Made by a program: the position numbers and the translations under genes. Source: Clostridiales bacterium (GTDB lineage: Bacteria > Bacillota > Clostridia > Christensenellales > Aristaeellaceae). From it: a DNA stretch of 64,000 nt. The notes below the pieces were generated by a model. That model had not been told where the DNA came from, did no database searches, and saw only the letters and a list, made by a program, of their open reading frames with translations. Within the stretch, counting starts at the first letter, position 1. Each line of letters starts with the position of its first letter. Below, piece after piece: positions 13,676 through 21,916 of this stretch. The DNA lies in contig JALFVL010000020.1 of NCBI GenBank assembly GCA_022787165.1, forward strand, positions 45,877 through 109,876. The letters run 5' to 3'.

Positions 13676-15223
13676 ATGCGTGCGATTGATTTCAAGGCCG
13701 ATCTGCCCGAATTCCGGGAAAAGACCGCCGCGTTTTATGCCGGGGAAATGACCAAGCAGGCCTACAAGGGCTTTTCCGGCTACTATGGCAGCTACGCGCA
13801 GAAGGGCGCAAAAGCGAGCATGCTCCGCCTGCGCATGCCGGCGGGCCGCGTGACGCCGCAGCGCCTCGCCTTCGTCGCGGAGACGATCCGCCGCCACGGC
13901 GTGACGCGCATCCACTTCACCACCTGCCAGACGATCCAGCTGCACGACCTGACGCCCGACGCCGTCTGCGCCATCCTCGAGGAGGCGCTTGACGCGGGCA
14001 TCGTGACGATGGGCGGCGGCGGCGACTTCCCGCGAAACGTCATGTGCTCGCCGCTCTCGGGCGTCGAGGCGGGCGAGTATTTCGACGTGCTGCCCTTTGC
14101 GCAGGCGGCGGGGGACTACCTGCTCTCCTTCATCAAGGCGGAGAAGATGCCGCGCAAGCTCAAGGTCGGCTTCTCGAATTCCCCAGCGAACCTGACCCAC
14201 GCGACCTACCGCGACCTCGGCTTCGCCGCGCGCGCGGACGGGCGCTTTGACGTGTACAGCGCGGGCGGCCTGGGCAACAATCCCCGCTTCGGCGTGAAGG
14301 TCGCCGAGGGTGTCGAGCCGCAGGACATCCTGCCCTACATCAAGGCGATGTGGCTCACGTTCCGCGCCTACGGCAACTACGAAAACCGCGGCAAGGCGCG
14401 CACCCGCTACATGCAGGAGGCGCTCGGCGGCGCGGATGCCTACAGGGCCGCCTACCTGGAAAAGCTCCGCGAGGTGCGCGAGAGCGGCGAGGATCTCTCG
14501 CTGAACGTTGTGCCTGAACCCGTTCATAAGACCGGCGACGGCACGCAGGCGCAGGGCCCGCGTGTGCTCGCGCAAAAGCAGCCCGGCCTCTACGCGGTCG
14601 CCTATCATCCCCTCGGCGGCCAGCCGGAGCTGGCGACCTTCCTCGCGCTGTGCGACGCGCTGGCGCAGATGCCGGGCGCGGAGCTGCGCCTTGCGCCGGA
14701 CGAGGGCGCCTATGTCGTCAACCTCACCGGCAACGAGGCCCGGCGCGTGCTCGCGCTCACGGAAAAGGACAGCGCGCAGTCGCTCTTTGAGACCTCGGTC
14801 AGCTGCATCGGCGCGGCCACCTGCCAGGTCGGCGTGCGCGACTCGCAGGCGCTGCTGCGCGCCTGCGTGCAGGCCGTGCGCGAGGCGAAGCTGCCGGATG
14901 GCGCGCTCCCGCAGATTCACATCTCCGGCTGCCCCTCCTCCTGCGGCACGCATCAGACGGGCAGGCTCGGCTTCCGGGGCGGCATCAAGCCCGTGAGCGG
15001 CAAGCCGCAGCCGGCGTTCGTGCTCTTCGCGGGCGGCGAGGAGCGCCAGGGCGAAGAGGCGATGGGCCGCGAGCTGGGCGCGATGCTGGAGGAGGACATC
15101 CCCGCGTTCCTCGTGGAGCTGGGAAAGACCGTTACAAAAAGCGGCCTTGCCTACGACGCCTGGCGCGCGGAGAATCCCGGCGCGCTGGAGGCGCTGGCCG
15201 CGCCCTTCATCGACAAGGCATAA
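13676..15223 (+). CDS. Ferredoxin-type nitrite/sulfite reductase (siroheme, 4Fe-4S)
   Basis: 515 residues from the ATG at 13676 (ribosome site GGGAGAGG). Two nitrite/sulfite-reductase ferredoxin-like half-domains are each followed by a siroheme/4Fe-4S domain. Cluster-cysteine motifs are SCIGAATCQVG (C-x5-C) near residue 383 and GCPSSCGTHQTG (C-x3-C) near 423. The N-terminal half has HFTTCQTIQLHDL and GGGGDFPRNVMCSPLSG. It should reduce nitrite to ammonia or sulfite to sulfide with six electrons from ferredoxin; sequence alone does not decide which. A binding-protein-dependent ABC importer starts 18 bases downstream on the same strand. Confidence 0.88.
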   Translation: MRAIDFKADLPEFREKTAAFYAGEMTKQAYKGFSGYYGSYAQKGAKASMLRLRMPAGRVTPQRLAFVAETIRRHGVTRIHFTTCQTIQLHDLTPDAVCAILEEALDAGIVTMGGGGDFPRNVMCSPLSGVEAGEYFDVLPFAQAAGDYLLSFIKAEKMPRKLKVGFSNSPANLTHATYRDLGFAARADGRFDVYSAGGLGNNPRFGVKVAEGVEPQDILPYIKAMWLTFRAYGNYENRGKARTRYMQEALGGADAYRAAYLEKLREVRESGEDLSLNVVPEPVHKTGDGTQAQGPRVLAQKQPGLYAVAYHPLGGQPELATFLALCDALAQMPGAELRLAPDEGAYVVNLTGNEARRVLALTEKDSAQSLFETSVSCIGAATCQVGVRDSQALLRACVQAVREAKLPDGALPQIHISGCPSSCGTHQTGRLGFRGGIKPVSGKPQPAFVLFAGGEERQGEEAMGRELGAMLEEDIPAFLVELGKTVTKSGLAYDAWRAENPGALEALAAPFIDKA

Positions 15224-15241
15224 CCGCTCTTTGGGGGAAGC

Positions 15242-16156
15242 ATGAAACCGACACGCATTCTTTTCGTTTTCTTCGCCCTGCTGCTTCTGCTGCCCGCGCT
15301 CGCCGCGGCGCAGACGTTTACGGATGCGCTCGGGCGCGAGGTGACCCTTGCCGCCCCGCCCCGGCGCATCGTCGCCTTTGAGGGATCGCTGGCGGAGGCG
15401 GTGCTCTGCTGCGGCGGCGCGCTCGCGGGCGCGACGGAGGACGCCGTCTCCGAGCGCGGCCTCGCGCTGGCGCAGGACACTGCCGTCATCGGCACGGTCA
15501 AAAACCCGAGTCTGGAGCTGACGGCAGCGCTTGAGCCGGACCTCATCCTGCTCTCTGCCGACAGCAGCGCACATCTTGCGCTGGAGGGCGCGCTTTCTGC
15601 GCTGGGCCTGCCCTGCGCGTATGTTTCCTTTGACACCTACGGCGAGTATATGGACATGGCCTCGGTGCTCTGCGCGCTGCTGGAGCGCGAGGATCTCCTT
15701 GCCGCGCAGGAGGAGGCCGTGCGCGCGCCCATCGAGGCGACGCTGGCCGCCGCGCGCGCGGATGCGCGCTACGGCACGCGCACGGCGCTGCTGCTGCGCG
15801 CGTACTCGACCGGCGTGCGGGCCAAGGGCTCGGACAGCCTTGCCGGCGCGATGCTCTCCGACATGGGCCTTGTCAACCTCGCCGACGGGGATGGCGCGCT
15901 GCTGGAAAATCTGACGCTGGAGCGCATCCTCATGGACGACCCGGACTACATCTTCATCACGACGATGGGCGAAAGCTACGAAAAGGCGATGGAGGCGCTG
16001 CGCGAGAGCCTGACGGGCAACCCCGCGTGGGCGTCGCTGACCGCCGTAAAGGAGGGCCGCGTAATCGAGCTGCCCAAGGCGCTCTTCCAGTACAAGCCCA
16101 ACGCCCGCTGGGCCGAGGCCTATGACCTGCTTTGGTCGCTGCTCTATGCGCCGTAA
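15242..16156 (+). CDS. Iron-siderophore/cobalamin-type ABC importer, substrate-binding protein
   Basis: 304 residues. Signal peptide residues 1-23 (cleavage near LAAAQ); no clear lipobox, so it may be released or held by the permease. Periplasmic-binding fold of the BtuF/FhuD type (PF01497): TFTDALGREVTL, PPRRIVAFEGSLAEAVLC, LELTAALEPDLILLS and a C-terminal VKEGRVIELPKALFQYKPNARWAEAY. It captures a metal chelate or tetrapyrrole; the ligand is unknown. Its stop overlaps the permease start, and an ATPase follows. Unlike the second such system at 35786-38506, no cobalamin riboswitch precedes it. Confidence 0.85.
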   Translation: MKPTRILFVFFALLLLLPALAAAQTFTDALGREVTLAAPPRRIVAFEGSLAEAVLCCGGALAGATEDAVSERGLALAQDTAVIGTVKNPSLELTAALEPDLILLSADSSAHLALEGALSALGLPCAYVSFDTYGEYMDMASVLCALLEREDLLAAQEEAVRAPIEATLAAARADARYGTRTALLLRAYSTGVRAKGSDSLAGAMLSDMGLVNLADGDGALLENLTLERILMDDPDYIFITTMGESYEKAMEALRESLTGNPAWASLTAVKEGRVIELPKALFQYKPNARWAEAYDLLWSLLYAP

Positions 16157-17144
16157 GCCGCTGCTGTTTGGGGCGCTTTTGGCGCTGCTGCTCGCCGCCT
16201 GCGCCGCAAGCCTGCTGCTGGGCGCGAGCGGTCTGCCCGCCGGGGAGATTCTGACCGCCCTGCGCAGCGGGGACAGCGCCGCGCGCGGCTATCTGATCCT
16301 CGTGCATATCCGCCTGCCGCGGCTGCTGGGCGCGCTGGTCGCGGGCGCCTGCCTCGCCTGCGCCGGCAGCATGCTGCAGAGCGTGCTGGGCAACCCGCTC
16401 GCCTCGCCGGGCATCATCGGCGTCAACAGCGGCGCGGGGCTTGCCGCGCTGCTGGCGATGGTCTTTGCGCCGCGCGCGTTTGCCGCGGTGCCGCTGTGCG
16501 CGTTTGCCGGGGCGCTGCTGGCCGTGCTCCTGGTCTGTGGGGTGAGCGCGCTGGTGGGCGCGTCCCGCTCGACGCTGATCCTCTCCGGCGTGGCCGTCTC
16601 CACGATGCTCGGCGCGCTGATGGACGCCGTCGTCACCTTCTGGCCCGACGCCGCCGTCAGCCGCTCGAGCTTCTCCATCGGCGGCTTTGAGGGCGTGACG
16701 CTCGAGCGGCTTGCCGCGGTCGCGCCGCTGGCCGCGCTGGGCCTGCTGGCCGCGCTGCTGCTGCGCACGGAGCTCTCCGTCCTCTCGATGGGCGAGGAGG
16801 CCGCCCGGAGCGTCGGCCTGCGCGCCGGGCTGTTTCGCGCGCTGCTGCTGACCGACGCCGCGCTGCTATGCGCCTGCGCGGTCAGTTTGTGCGGTCTGCT
16901 GGGCTTTGTCGGGCTGATTGCGCCGCACATTGCCCGGCTGCTGCTCCCGCGCGACGCGCGCGCGCGATTGCCCGCCGCCGCGCTGTGCGGCGCGCTGCTG
17001 TGCGCCGCCTGCGACCTCGCCGCGCGGCTGCTGTTTGCGCCCTATGAGCTGCCGGTCGGCATCCTGCTTTCGCTGCTTGGCGTGCCCTTCTTCCTCGCGC
17101 TGCTCTTTTCCCAAAAACGGAGGAATCGCCATGATTGCGCTTGA
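16146..17144 (+). CDS. FecCD-family ABC importer permease
   Basis: 332 residues from the ATG at 16146, inside the end of the binding-protein gene; a start at 16122 is possible but unlikely. About nine or ten membrane segments. Family motifs are RLPRLLGALVAGACLACAGSM, VLGNPLASPGIIGVNSGAG and FVGLIAPHIARLLL. It forms the transmembrane channel with the ATPase encoded 14 bases into its 3' end. Confidence 0.9.
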   Translation: MRRKPLLFGALLALLLAACAASLLLGASGLPAGEILTALRSGDSAARGYLILVHIRLPRLLGALVAGACLACAGSMLQSVLGNPLASPGIIGVNSGAGLAALLAMVFAPRAFAAVPLCAFAGALLAVLLVCGVSALVGASRSTLILSGVAVSTMLGALMDAVVTFWPDAAVSRSSFSIGGFEGVTLERLAAVAPLAALGLLAALLLRTELSVLSMGEEAARSVGLRAGLFRALLLTDAALLCACAVSLCGLLGFVGLIAPHIARLLLPRDARARLPAAALCGALLCAACDLAARLLFAPYELPVGILLSLLGVPFFLALLFSQKRRNRHDCA

Positions 17145-17886
17145 CCGCCTCTGCGCCGGCTACGGCGGACGCGCGAAGCTCTTCGACCTCTCGCTTACGC
17201 TGCGCCCGGGCGTGCTGACGGGCATCGTCGGGCCCAACGGAAGCGGCAAATCGACGCTGCTCAAGGCCGTCGCCGGGCTGCTTATGCCGATGGGCGGGCA
17301 AATGACGCTCGATGGGCAGGATCTGACGCGCATGCCGCCCAAAGAGCGCGCCCGCAAGATCGCCTTCATGCCCCAGAGCCGGCCCGTGCCGGAGCTGACG
17401 GTTGCGCAACTCGCCGCGCACGGTCGCTACCCCCATCTGGGCGCGCGGCGCGCGCTTTCGGCGCAGGACAGAGCGCTCGTGAGCGAGGCGATGACCCGCG
17501 CCGGCATCGCGCAGCACGCGGGCACGCTGCTCTCCGAGCTCTCCGGCGGCGAGCGGCAGCGGGCGTATCTGGCGATGCTGCTGGCGCAGGACGCGCCCTG
17601 CCTGCTGCTTGACGAGCCGGCGGCGTTTCTCGATCCCGGCGCGCAGCTCGACCTGATGCGCCTGCTGCGCCTGCTCGCGAGCGAGGGGCGCGCCGTCGCC
17701 GTCGTGCTGCACGACCTGCCGCTGGCGCTCTCCTGCTGCGACGAGCTGCTCGTGCTGCGCGCGGGGCGGCTTGCGGGCTGCGCCATACCCGGCGCGCCCG
17801 AGACGGCAGAGCTGCTGGGCGAAATCTTCGGCGTGCGGATCGTCCCGGCGCAGGAGCCGGGCGTCTATGCCGTCGCGGGGCGCTGA
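17131..17886 (+). CDS. ABC importer ATP-binding protein (FecE/BtuD type)
   Basis: 251 residues from the ATG at 17131 (ACGGAGGA ribosome site). Walker A GPNGSGKST (about 34-42), Q-loop in KIAFMPQSR, signature LSGGERQR, Walker B CLLLDEPAAFLD and switch His in VVLHDLPLAL. It overlaps the permease gene by 14 bases and completes the three-gene importer that follows the siroheme reductase. Confidence 0.92.
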   Translation: MIALDRLCAGYGGRAKLFDLSLTLRPGVLTGIVGPNGSGKSTLLKAVAGLLMPMGGQMTLDGQDLTRMPPKERARKIAFMPQSRPVPELTVAQLAAHGRYPHLGARRALSAQDRALVSEAMTRAGIAQHAGTLLSELSGGERQRAYLAMLLAQDAPCLLLDEPAAFLDPGAQLDLMRLLRLLASEGRAVAVVLHDLPLALSCCDELLVLRAGRLAGCAIPGAPETAELLGEIFGVRIVPAQEPGVYAVAGR

Positions 17887-17924
17887 CAAAAAGGGCCGCG
17901 TCCCGGATGACGAAGAACAATCAA

Positions 17925-17995
17925 ACAGCTCCCCCGGAGCATACGGCACTGACAGCGAAGTGCCGTATGCTTCAGAGGAGCTGTCTTTCATTTTT
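17925..17995. terminator. Long bidirectional terminator between convergent genes
   Basis: Nested arms ACAGCTCC/GGAGCTGT outside and GCATACGGCACT/AGTGCCGTATGC inside make a stem of about 20 pairs. CTTTCATTTTT follows on the plus strand. It separates the importer operon from the converging acyltransferase gene. Confidence 0.85.
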
Positions 17996-18009
17996 GGGGC
18001 ACGGCGCGC

Positions 18010-19146
18010 TTATGCCCGGCGATGCCCGCGCCACCGGGCAAGCCCCGCCAGGAGCCTGTCCTGCGCGGCGCGCACGAAAAGCGGCAGCGCGAGCCCCGCG
18101 AGCACATAGAGCGCGTTGACCTGCCAGTGGCCGCCGGGCGCGTAGAGATAAGGCATCTGCGTGCGGAAGGAAAGGACGGAGAAGTCCGCCGCGCCAACGC
18201 CCAGCATGTTCAGCAGCAGGAAAACGCAGTCGACGGCGAAGAAGCCCATGTAGTGATGCATCATGATGTCAAACGTGTGGCGGCTGACGGCGAGCAGCGC
18301 ACGGCTGCGCGCGACGGCCGGGGCGAGCAGGCGGGCGACGCGCACATACAGCGCGATGGCAACCGCCCCACCCGCGTATATGCCAAACGCGCCGCAGGGA
18401 AAATACGAGCAGTCGGAGAGCAGATAGGAAAGATTCTCGTATTTGAGGAAAAACAGCGCGCGCAGCAGGATCAGCGCCGTCAGATAGGGCACCGCCGGCA
18501 GCGTGTCGTATCGCTCCAGCCGCCGCCGGTAGAGCACGCCGAGCGCGTAGCCGGGCAGCAGGATGAGCGTGCGCAGCAGGAAGAGCGGCGCCTCCGCCTG
18601 CCGCCCGGCATGGCAGAGCTCCACGGCCAGCACCCCTGGAATCAGGCAGAGCAGGAAGGCCGCCGCCTCGCGCCCGCGCGGCAGGCGGGCAAGCAGCGCG
18701 CGCAGCAGGATGTAGAGCGCCTGCACGAGGAACATCGGGAAGACGAACCAGGAGCCGAGGTTGTAGACGAAATGCTGCCCATCCGCAAAGGGCGCCAGCA
18801 GCAGCGTATAGGCGTCAAGCGGCGCGCCCAGGGCAAAGCCCCCGAAGCGGCGAAGCAGCGCCGCACCGACGCCATAGACGGCGTTCCAGGCGAGCAGCGG
18901 CACGAGCAGACGCTTTGCCTTGCGGGCGATGAGCGCGAGAGGATGCGCCTCCTCGCCCTCGCGCAGCAGATAGCCCGAGCCAAAGGCGAAGAGCATCAGA
19001 TGGAAGCTGTAATAGCCAAACAGGCCGCCCCAGTCGAACATGTCCTTAAAGGGCGTATGGCCGTCGACGACAAAGAGGATGGCGATCAGGTAGAGCGCGC
19101 GGATCATGGCGTTTTCGCCGCGCGTTTGGGCTGGGGAATCGGTCAT
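18010..19146 (-). CDS. Acyltransferase family 3 integral membrane protein
   Basis: 378 residues with about ten membrane segments. The start resembles acyltransferase-3/OatA-like enzymes and fucose acetylase relatives (PF01757): MIRALYLIAILFVVDGHTPF carries the early catalytic-type His, and GSGYLLREGEE, RLLVPLLAWNAVYG and FDIMMHHYMGFFAVD follow. Such proteins transfer acetyl or other acyl groups to envelope sugars. The substrate is unknown. It is monocistronic with its own promoter; GGAGG precedes the ATG at 19146. Confidence 0.78.
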   Translation of the reverse strand: MTDSPAQTRGENAMIRALYLIAILFVVDGHTPFKDMFDWGGLFGYYSFHLMLFAFGSGYLLREGEEAHPLALIARKAKRLLVPLLAWNAVYGVGAALLRRFGGFALGAPLDAYTLLLAPFADGQHFVYNLGSWFVFPMFLVQALYILLRALLARLPRGREAAAFLLCLIPGVLAVELCHAGRQAEAPLFLLRTLILLPGYALGVLYRRRLERYDTLPAVPYLTALILLRALFFLKYENLSYLLSDCSYFPCGAFGIYAGGAVAIALYVRVARLLAPAVARSRALLAVSRHTFDIMMHHYMGFFAVDCVFLLLNMLGVGAADFSVLSFRTQMPYLYAPGGHWQVNALYVLAGLALPLFVRAAQDRLLAGLARWRGHRRA

Positions 19147-19252
19147 GGAAGCCTCCGGGCCGCAAAGCGGTCAATCTGTTTTGTATCTATAATCAATCAT
19201 CCGGTTTGTGCCCTGATGTGCGCGGGCAGGGAATCACGGGAATACTACGATG

Positions 19253-19280
19253 ATTATATCACCTTTCTTTGCGCGGTCAA
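19253..19280 (-). promoter_or_regulatory. Promoter of the acyltransferase gene
   Basis: On the minus strand TTGACC (19275-19280) and TATAAT (19253-19258) are 16 bases apart. The 19147-19494 gap is AT-rich and otherwise holds only the upstream region of the XRE gene, including a TATACT-like -10 within the palindrome AAGTATACTT near 19428-19437. Confidence 0.7.
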
Positions 19281-19494
19281 AGGAAAAATCGCAATTGGGC
19301 AAAGGAAGAAAAAATCCATACAACCTGCCGGATTTTTACGGATACCAAAAGGATGAAAAAATTAAGATTAGTGTGAAATTCCTTAAAATACATCATTTTT
19401 GTCAGTAGACGATCTGAAAATCAAAAGTATACTTAAGGTAACAGGCAGGAATGCGCCTTGAAAACAAAGGGGCTATGTATTGGAGGTGTCCTAT

Positions 19495-19785
19495 ATGGTA
19501 AAGTTTGGTGAACGGCTCAAAGCAGCGCGTACCGCCAAACACATGAGCCAGCAGGCCCTCGCGGATGTGATCGGCAAAAGCCTGAACACCGTGGGGCTGT
19601 ATGAGAGGGGGCTCCGCCAGCCGAGCTTGGAAACCCTGTGTCTTTTGGCGGATACGCTTGATGTGTCCTGCGATTATCTGCTCGCGCGTACAGAAGCCAA
19701 GAAGACGGCAAAGATGTCGGAGGCCTCAGATGAGAATCTGGCTCTGCGCGTTTCCCGGATTGAAAGCCACCTCGGACTGGACTGA
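19495..19785 (+). CDS. XRE-family transcriptional regulator
   Basis: 96 residues from the ATG at 19495 (GGAGG 8-9 bases upstream). The helix-turn-helix is at residues 5-60: FGERLKAARTAKHMSQQAL, then NTVGLYERGLRQPSLETLC and LADTLDVSCDYLL. A short charged tail (about 70-96) may dimerise. DNA-binding repressor or activator; its target is unknown. It is followed by a strong terminator, so it is a single-gene unit in an AT-rich island, compatible with recent acquisition. Confidence 0.88.
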   Translation: MVKFGERLKAARTAKHMSQQALADVIGKSLNTVGLYERGLRQPSLETLCLLADTLDVSCDYLLARTEAKKTAKMSEASDENLALRVSRIESHLGLD

Positions 19786-19805
19786 GCAAGTCAAGAAACA
19801 AATGA

Positions 19806-19841
19806 AGAGCGCCGTTTGGGGAAGAAGCGGCGCTCTTTTTT
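19806..19841 (+). terminator. Rho-independent terminator of the XRE gene
   Basis: GAGCGCCG (19806-19813) pairs with CGGCGCTC (19828-19835) and is followed by six T. Confidence 0.88.
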
Positions 19842-19855
19842 CGGGCTTTATGCGC

Positions 19856-20863
19856 TCATTGCGGCGCGGCGGGCTTCTTCGCCCGGCGCGCGTCCTCCAT
19901 GCTCAGGCGGTGGTGGCGCTTGCGCACGGGCGTGAGCTGATAGACGCGGTAGCCCTCGCGGGTCTTTTCGGCCTCCTCCGGCGTGGCGGCCATGATGCGC
20001 TGATGCATCGTGAGCGCGCCGCTCGCGCCCGAGCGCTTGAAATGCATCTGGCCGAGCACGAGGCCGTGCTGCGGGCAGACGGCCAGCGCGGCGTATTTCT
20101 CCCGCCCGCTGTCGTACCAGGGCGTGTCAAAGCGCGTGCGCCCGCCGCAGAGAGGGCAGGCGACGGCCATCAGGCGCTCGTCGGCGAGGGCCTCGGTCTG
20201 ATAGACGTAGCGCGTGGGCTGGGAGCGCAGGGTCGATTCCGCGATGCGCCTCTCCCGCTCGAGCACGGCGTCAAGCGCCTGGCGCTGTTCGCCGTCAAGC
20301 GCCAGCACGGCCTGGTCGATCGCGCGCAGCAGCAGCGCCGTGCATTGCGCGTCGTAGACGGCCCTGTGCGCCGGCACGTCGGGCGTCAGGTTCATCCGCT
20401 CCAGCGCCGCGTGCAGGTTCATCTGCTGATGCGCCGCGCCCAGGCAGGCGCTGCCGAAGACGAGCTGCGCGTCGATGGGCGGCTCAAAGGGCATCGGCGT
20501 CATGAAGAAGGCCGCGTTGCGCCGCAGCACGGGGAAGTCGTCCCGCCCCCAGGTGACCAGGCGGGCGTCGTCGCCGCAAAAGAGCGTGAAATCCCCGAAG
20601 ACCTCCGAAAACGGGCGGCCCCCGGCAAGCTCCTGCTCGGTGATGCCGGTGACGGAGCGGATATGCTTGTCCAGCCGCCTGTACAGCTGCGGCCGGATGA
20701 TTGCGCTGAACGTGTCCACGACGCGGTAATCCCGGTCGACGCGGCAGGCGCCGATCTCAATGATCTCGTGGGGCATCCTGTGGTTGGGGGTATAGCTGCT
20801 CTGGTTCCATTCCAGATCGAAGACGATCAGATGGCGGGTCTCCCCGCCGCAAAGAGAAAACAT
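19856..20863 (-). CDS. DEDDh 3'-5' exonuclease with C-terminal zinc-ribbon-like region
   Basis: 335 residues. Residues 10-190 form an RNase T/DnaQ-like exonuclease domain: FDLEWNQ supplies the first Asp/Glu pair, VTWGRDDFPVLRR the middle Asp, and HRAVYDAQ the His-x4-Asp. These are the DEDDh residues for two-metal catalysis. The C-terminal region has CPLCGGRTRFDTPWYD and CPQHGL, a possible four-ligand zinc site. The arrangement recalls KapD-like exonucleases. The substrate (DNA or RNA) is not predictable. A TACAAT -10 lies about 45 bases upstream of the start. Confidence 0.82.
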   Translation of the reverse strand: MFSLCGGETRHLIVFDLEWNQSSYTPNHRMPHEIIEIGACRVDRDYRVVDTFSAIIRPQLYRRLDKHIRSVTGITEQELAGGRPFSEVFGDFTLFCGDDARLVTWGRDDFPVLRRNAAFFMTPMPFEPPIDAQLVFGSACLGAAHQQMNLHAALERMNLTPDVPAHRAVYDAQCTALLLRAIDQAVLALDGEQRQALDAVLERERRIAESTLRSQPTRYVYQTEALADERLMAVACPLCGGRTRFDTPWYDSGREKYAALAVCPQHGLVLGQMHFKRSGASGALTMHQRIMAATPEEAEKTREGYRVYQLTPVRKRHHRLSMEDARRAKKPAAPQ

Positions 20864-21012
20864 GGTTCACATCCTGACCTTGGTTGTTGATACGCTCTAT
20901 TGTACCGCATCCGCGCCGTTTTTCATAGAGGAAAAATCACGTTGTGAGACTGTCAGGCGGATTCCGGACATTCCAGAAAGGTTTATTAAAGCTATCAGGC
21001 CTTTTTCACCTT

Positions 21013-21093
21013 GGGGCTCTGCCCCAACGCCCCGCCAAAGGGCTTTCCGTTTTCCTCTGCCTGTTTCCGCCACTGGCAGCGGCAGAGGAAAAC
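21013..21093. repeat. Palindromic intergenic sequence with two hairpins
   Basis: GGGGC-TCT-GCCCC (21013-21025) resembles hairpin 3 of repeat copy A, including the following CCCC/AAAGGG stretch. GTTTTCCTCTGCC (21049-21061) pairs perfectly with GGCAGAGGAAAAC (21081-21093). The rest of 20864-21242 holds promoters for the flanking divergent genes and no gene. Confidence 0.65.
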
Positions 21094-21181
21094 CTCTTTG
21101 GAAACCTTTGGGCTCCAAGCCTTGGTTTTTCTTGAAATATTTGAATTTCTGTCCGACAGTGCCCTTTGCCGCCCTTTCCCG

Positions 21182-21210
21182 TTGAATTGGCGGCGTTTTT
21201 CTGCTATGAT
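21182..21210 (+). promoter_or_regulatory. Promoter of the serine dehydratase operon
   Basis: TTGAAT (21182-21187) and TATGAT (21205-21210) are 17 bases apart, 33 bases before the sdaAB start. Confidence 0.72.
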
Positions 21211-21242
21211 TACCGCATCAGCTCATGAAAGGAGTGCACCGG

Positions 21243-21914
21243 ATGAATCTGTTTGACATATTGGGCCCCGTGATGGTCGGGCCGAGCAGCTCGCATACCG
21301 CCGGCGCCGTGCGCATCGGGCGCATCGCGCGCCGCCTGCTGGGGGAGGATACGCCCGCGCGGGCCGAGATTGGGCTTTCCGGCTCCTTCGCCGCGACGGG
21401 CCACGGCCACGGCACCGACCGCGCCCTCGTCGCGGGCCTGCTGGGCATGCAGCCCAGCGACGAGCGCATCGCCGTCAGCTTTGACATTGCGCAGCGCGAG
21501 GGCATGGATTATTCCTTTTCCCGCGCGACGCTCCCCGGCGAGCATCCCAACACCGCGCGCCTCACGCTGACGGGCCGCAGCGGGAAGACGCTCACGATCG
21601 TGGCCTCCTCCCTGGGCGGCGGGCGGATCATGGTGGTGGAGATGAACGGCCTGCGCGCCAACTTCTCCGGCGACCTGCCCACGCTCATCGTGCAGAACCG
21701 CGATCAGCCCGGGCACGTCAGCGAGGTCACGAGCATGCTCGCGCACAAGGGCGTCAACATCGCCACGATGCAGCTCTACCGGGACTATCCCGGCGGCAAC
21801 GCCGTCATGATCATCGAGACGGACAAGGCCGTGCCGCCGGAGGGCATCGCCTGGCTGGAGCGCAGCGAGGGCATCACCCGCGTCACCTTTGTGGACGCGG
21901 AGAAAGCGAGGTAA
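21243..21914 (+). CDS. sdaAB: L-serine dehydratase, iron-sulfur-dependent, beta subunit
   Basis: 223 residues from the ATG at 21243 (AAAGGAG 9 bases upstream); a start at 21225 is less likely. The N-terminal serine dehydratase beta domain has FDILGPVMVGPSSSHTAGA and GSFAATGHGHGTDRAL. The C-terminal ACT domain (about 148-220, LIVQNRDQPGHVSEVTSML) probably senses serine. With the alpha subunit it deaminates L-serine to pyruvate and ammonia. The alpha gene follows after two bases. Confidence 0.95.
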   Translation: MNLFDILGPVMVGPSSSHTAGAVRIGRIARRLLGEDTPARAEIGLSGSFAATGHGHGTDRALVAGLLGMQPSDERIAVSFDIAQREGMDYSFSRATLPGEHPNTARLTLTGRSGKTLTIVASSLGGGRIMVVEMNGLRANFSGDLPTLIVQNRDQPGHVSEVTSMLAHKGVNIATMQLYRDYPGGNAVMIIETDKAVPPEGIAWLERSEGITRVTFVDAEKAR

Positions 21915-21916
21915 CC

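Noticed and set aside
18022..19356. A long plus-strand frame opposite the acyltransferase gene
   Set aside because: Composition is Gln/Arg/Glu/Ala-rich with no domain, and the minus strand encodes a clear multi-spanning acyltransferase with promoter and terminator.
19250..19408. A 52-codon frame in the AT-rich gap before the XRE gene
   Set aside because: It has no ribosome site, and its first codons coincide with the -10 box of the acyltransferase promoter on the other strand.
20864..21242. Possible riboswitch or T-box upstream of the serine dehydratase genes
   Set aside because: The predicted promoter lies only 33 bases before the gene, leaving no room for an aptamer; the hairpins upstream look like intergenic repeats.
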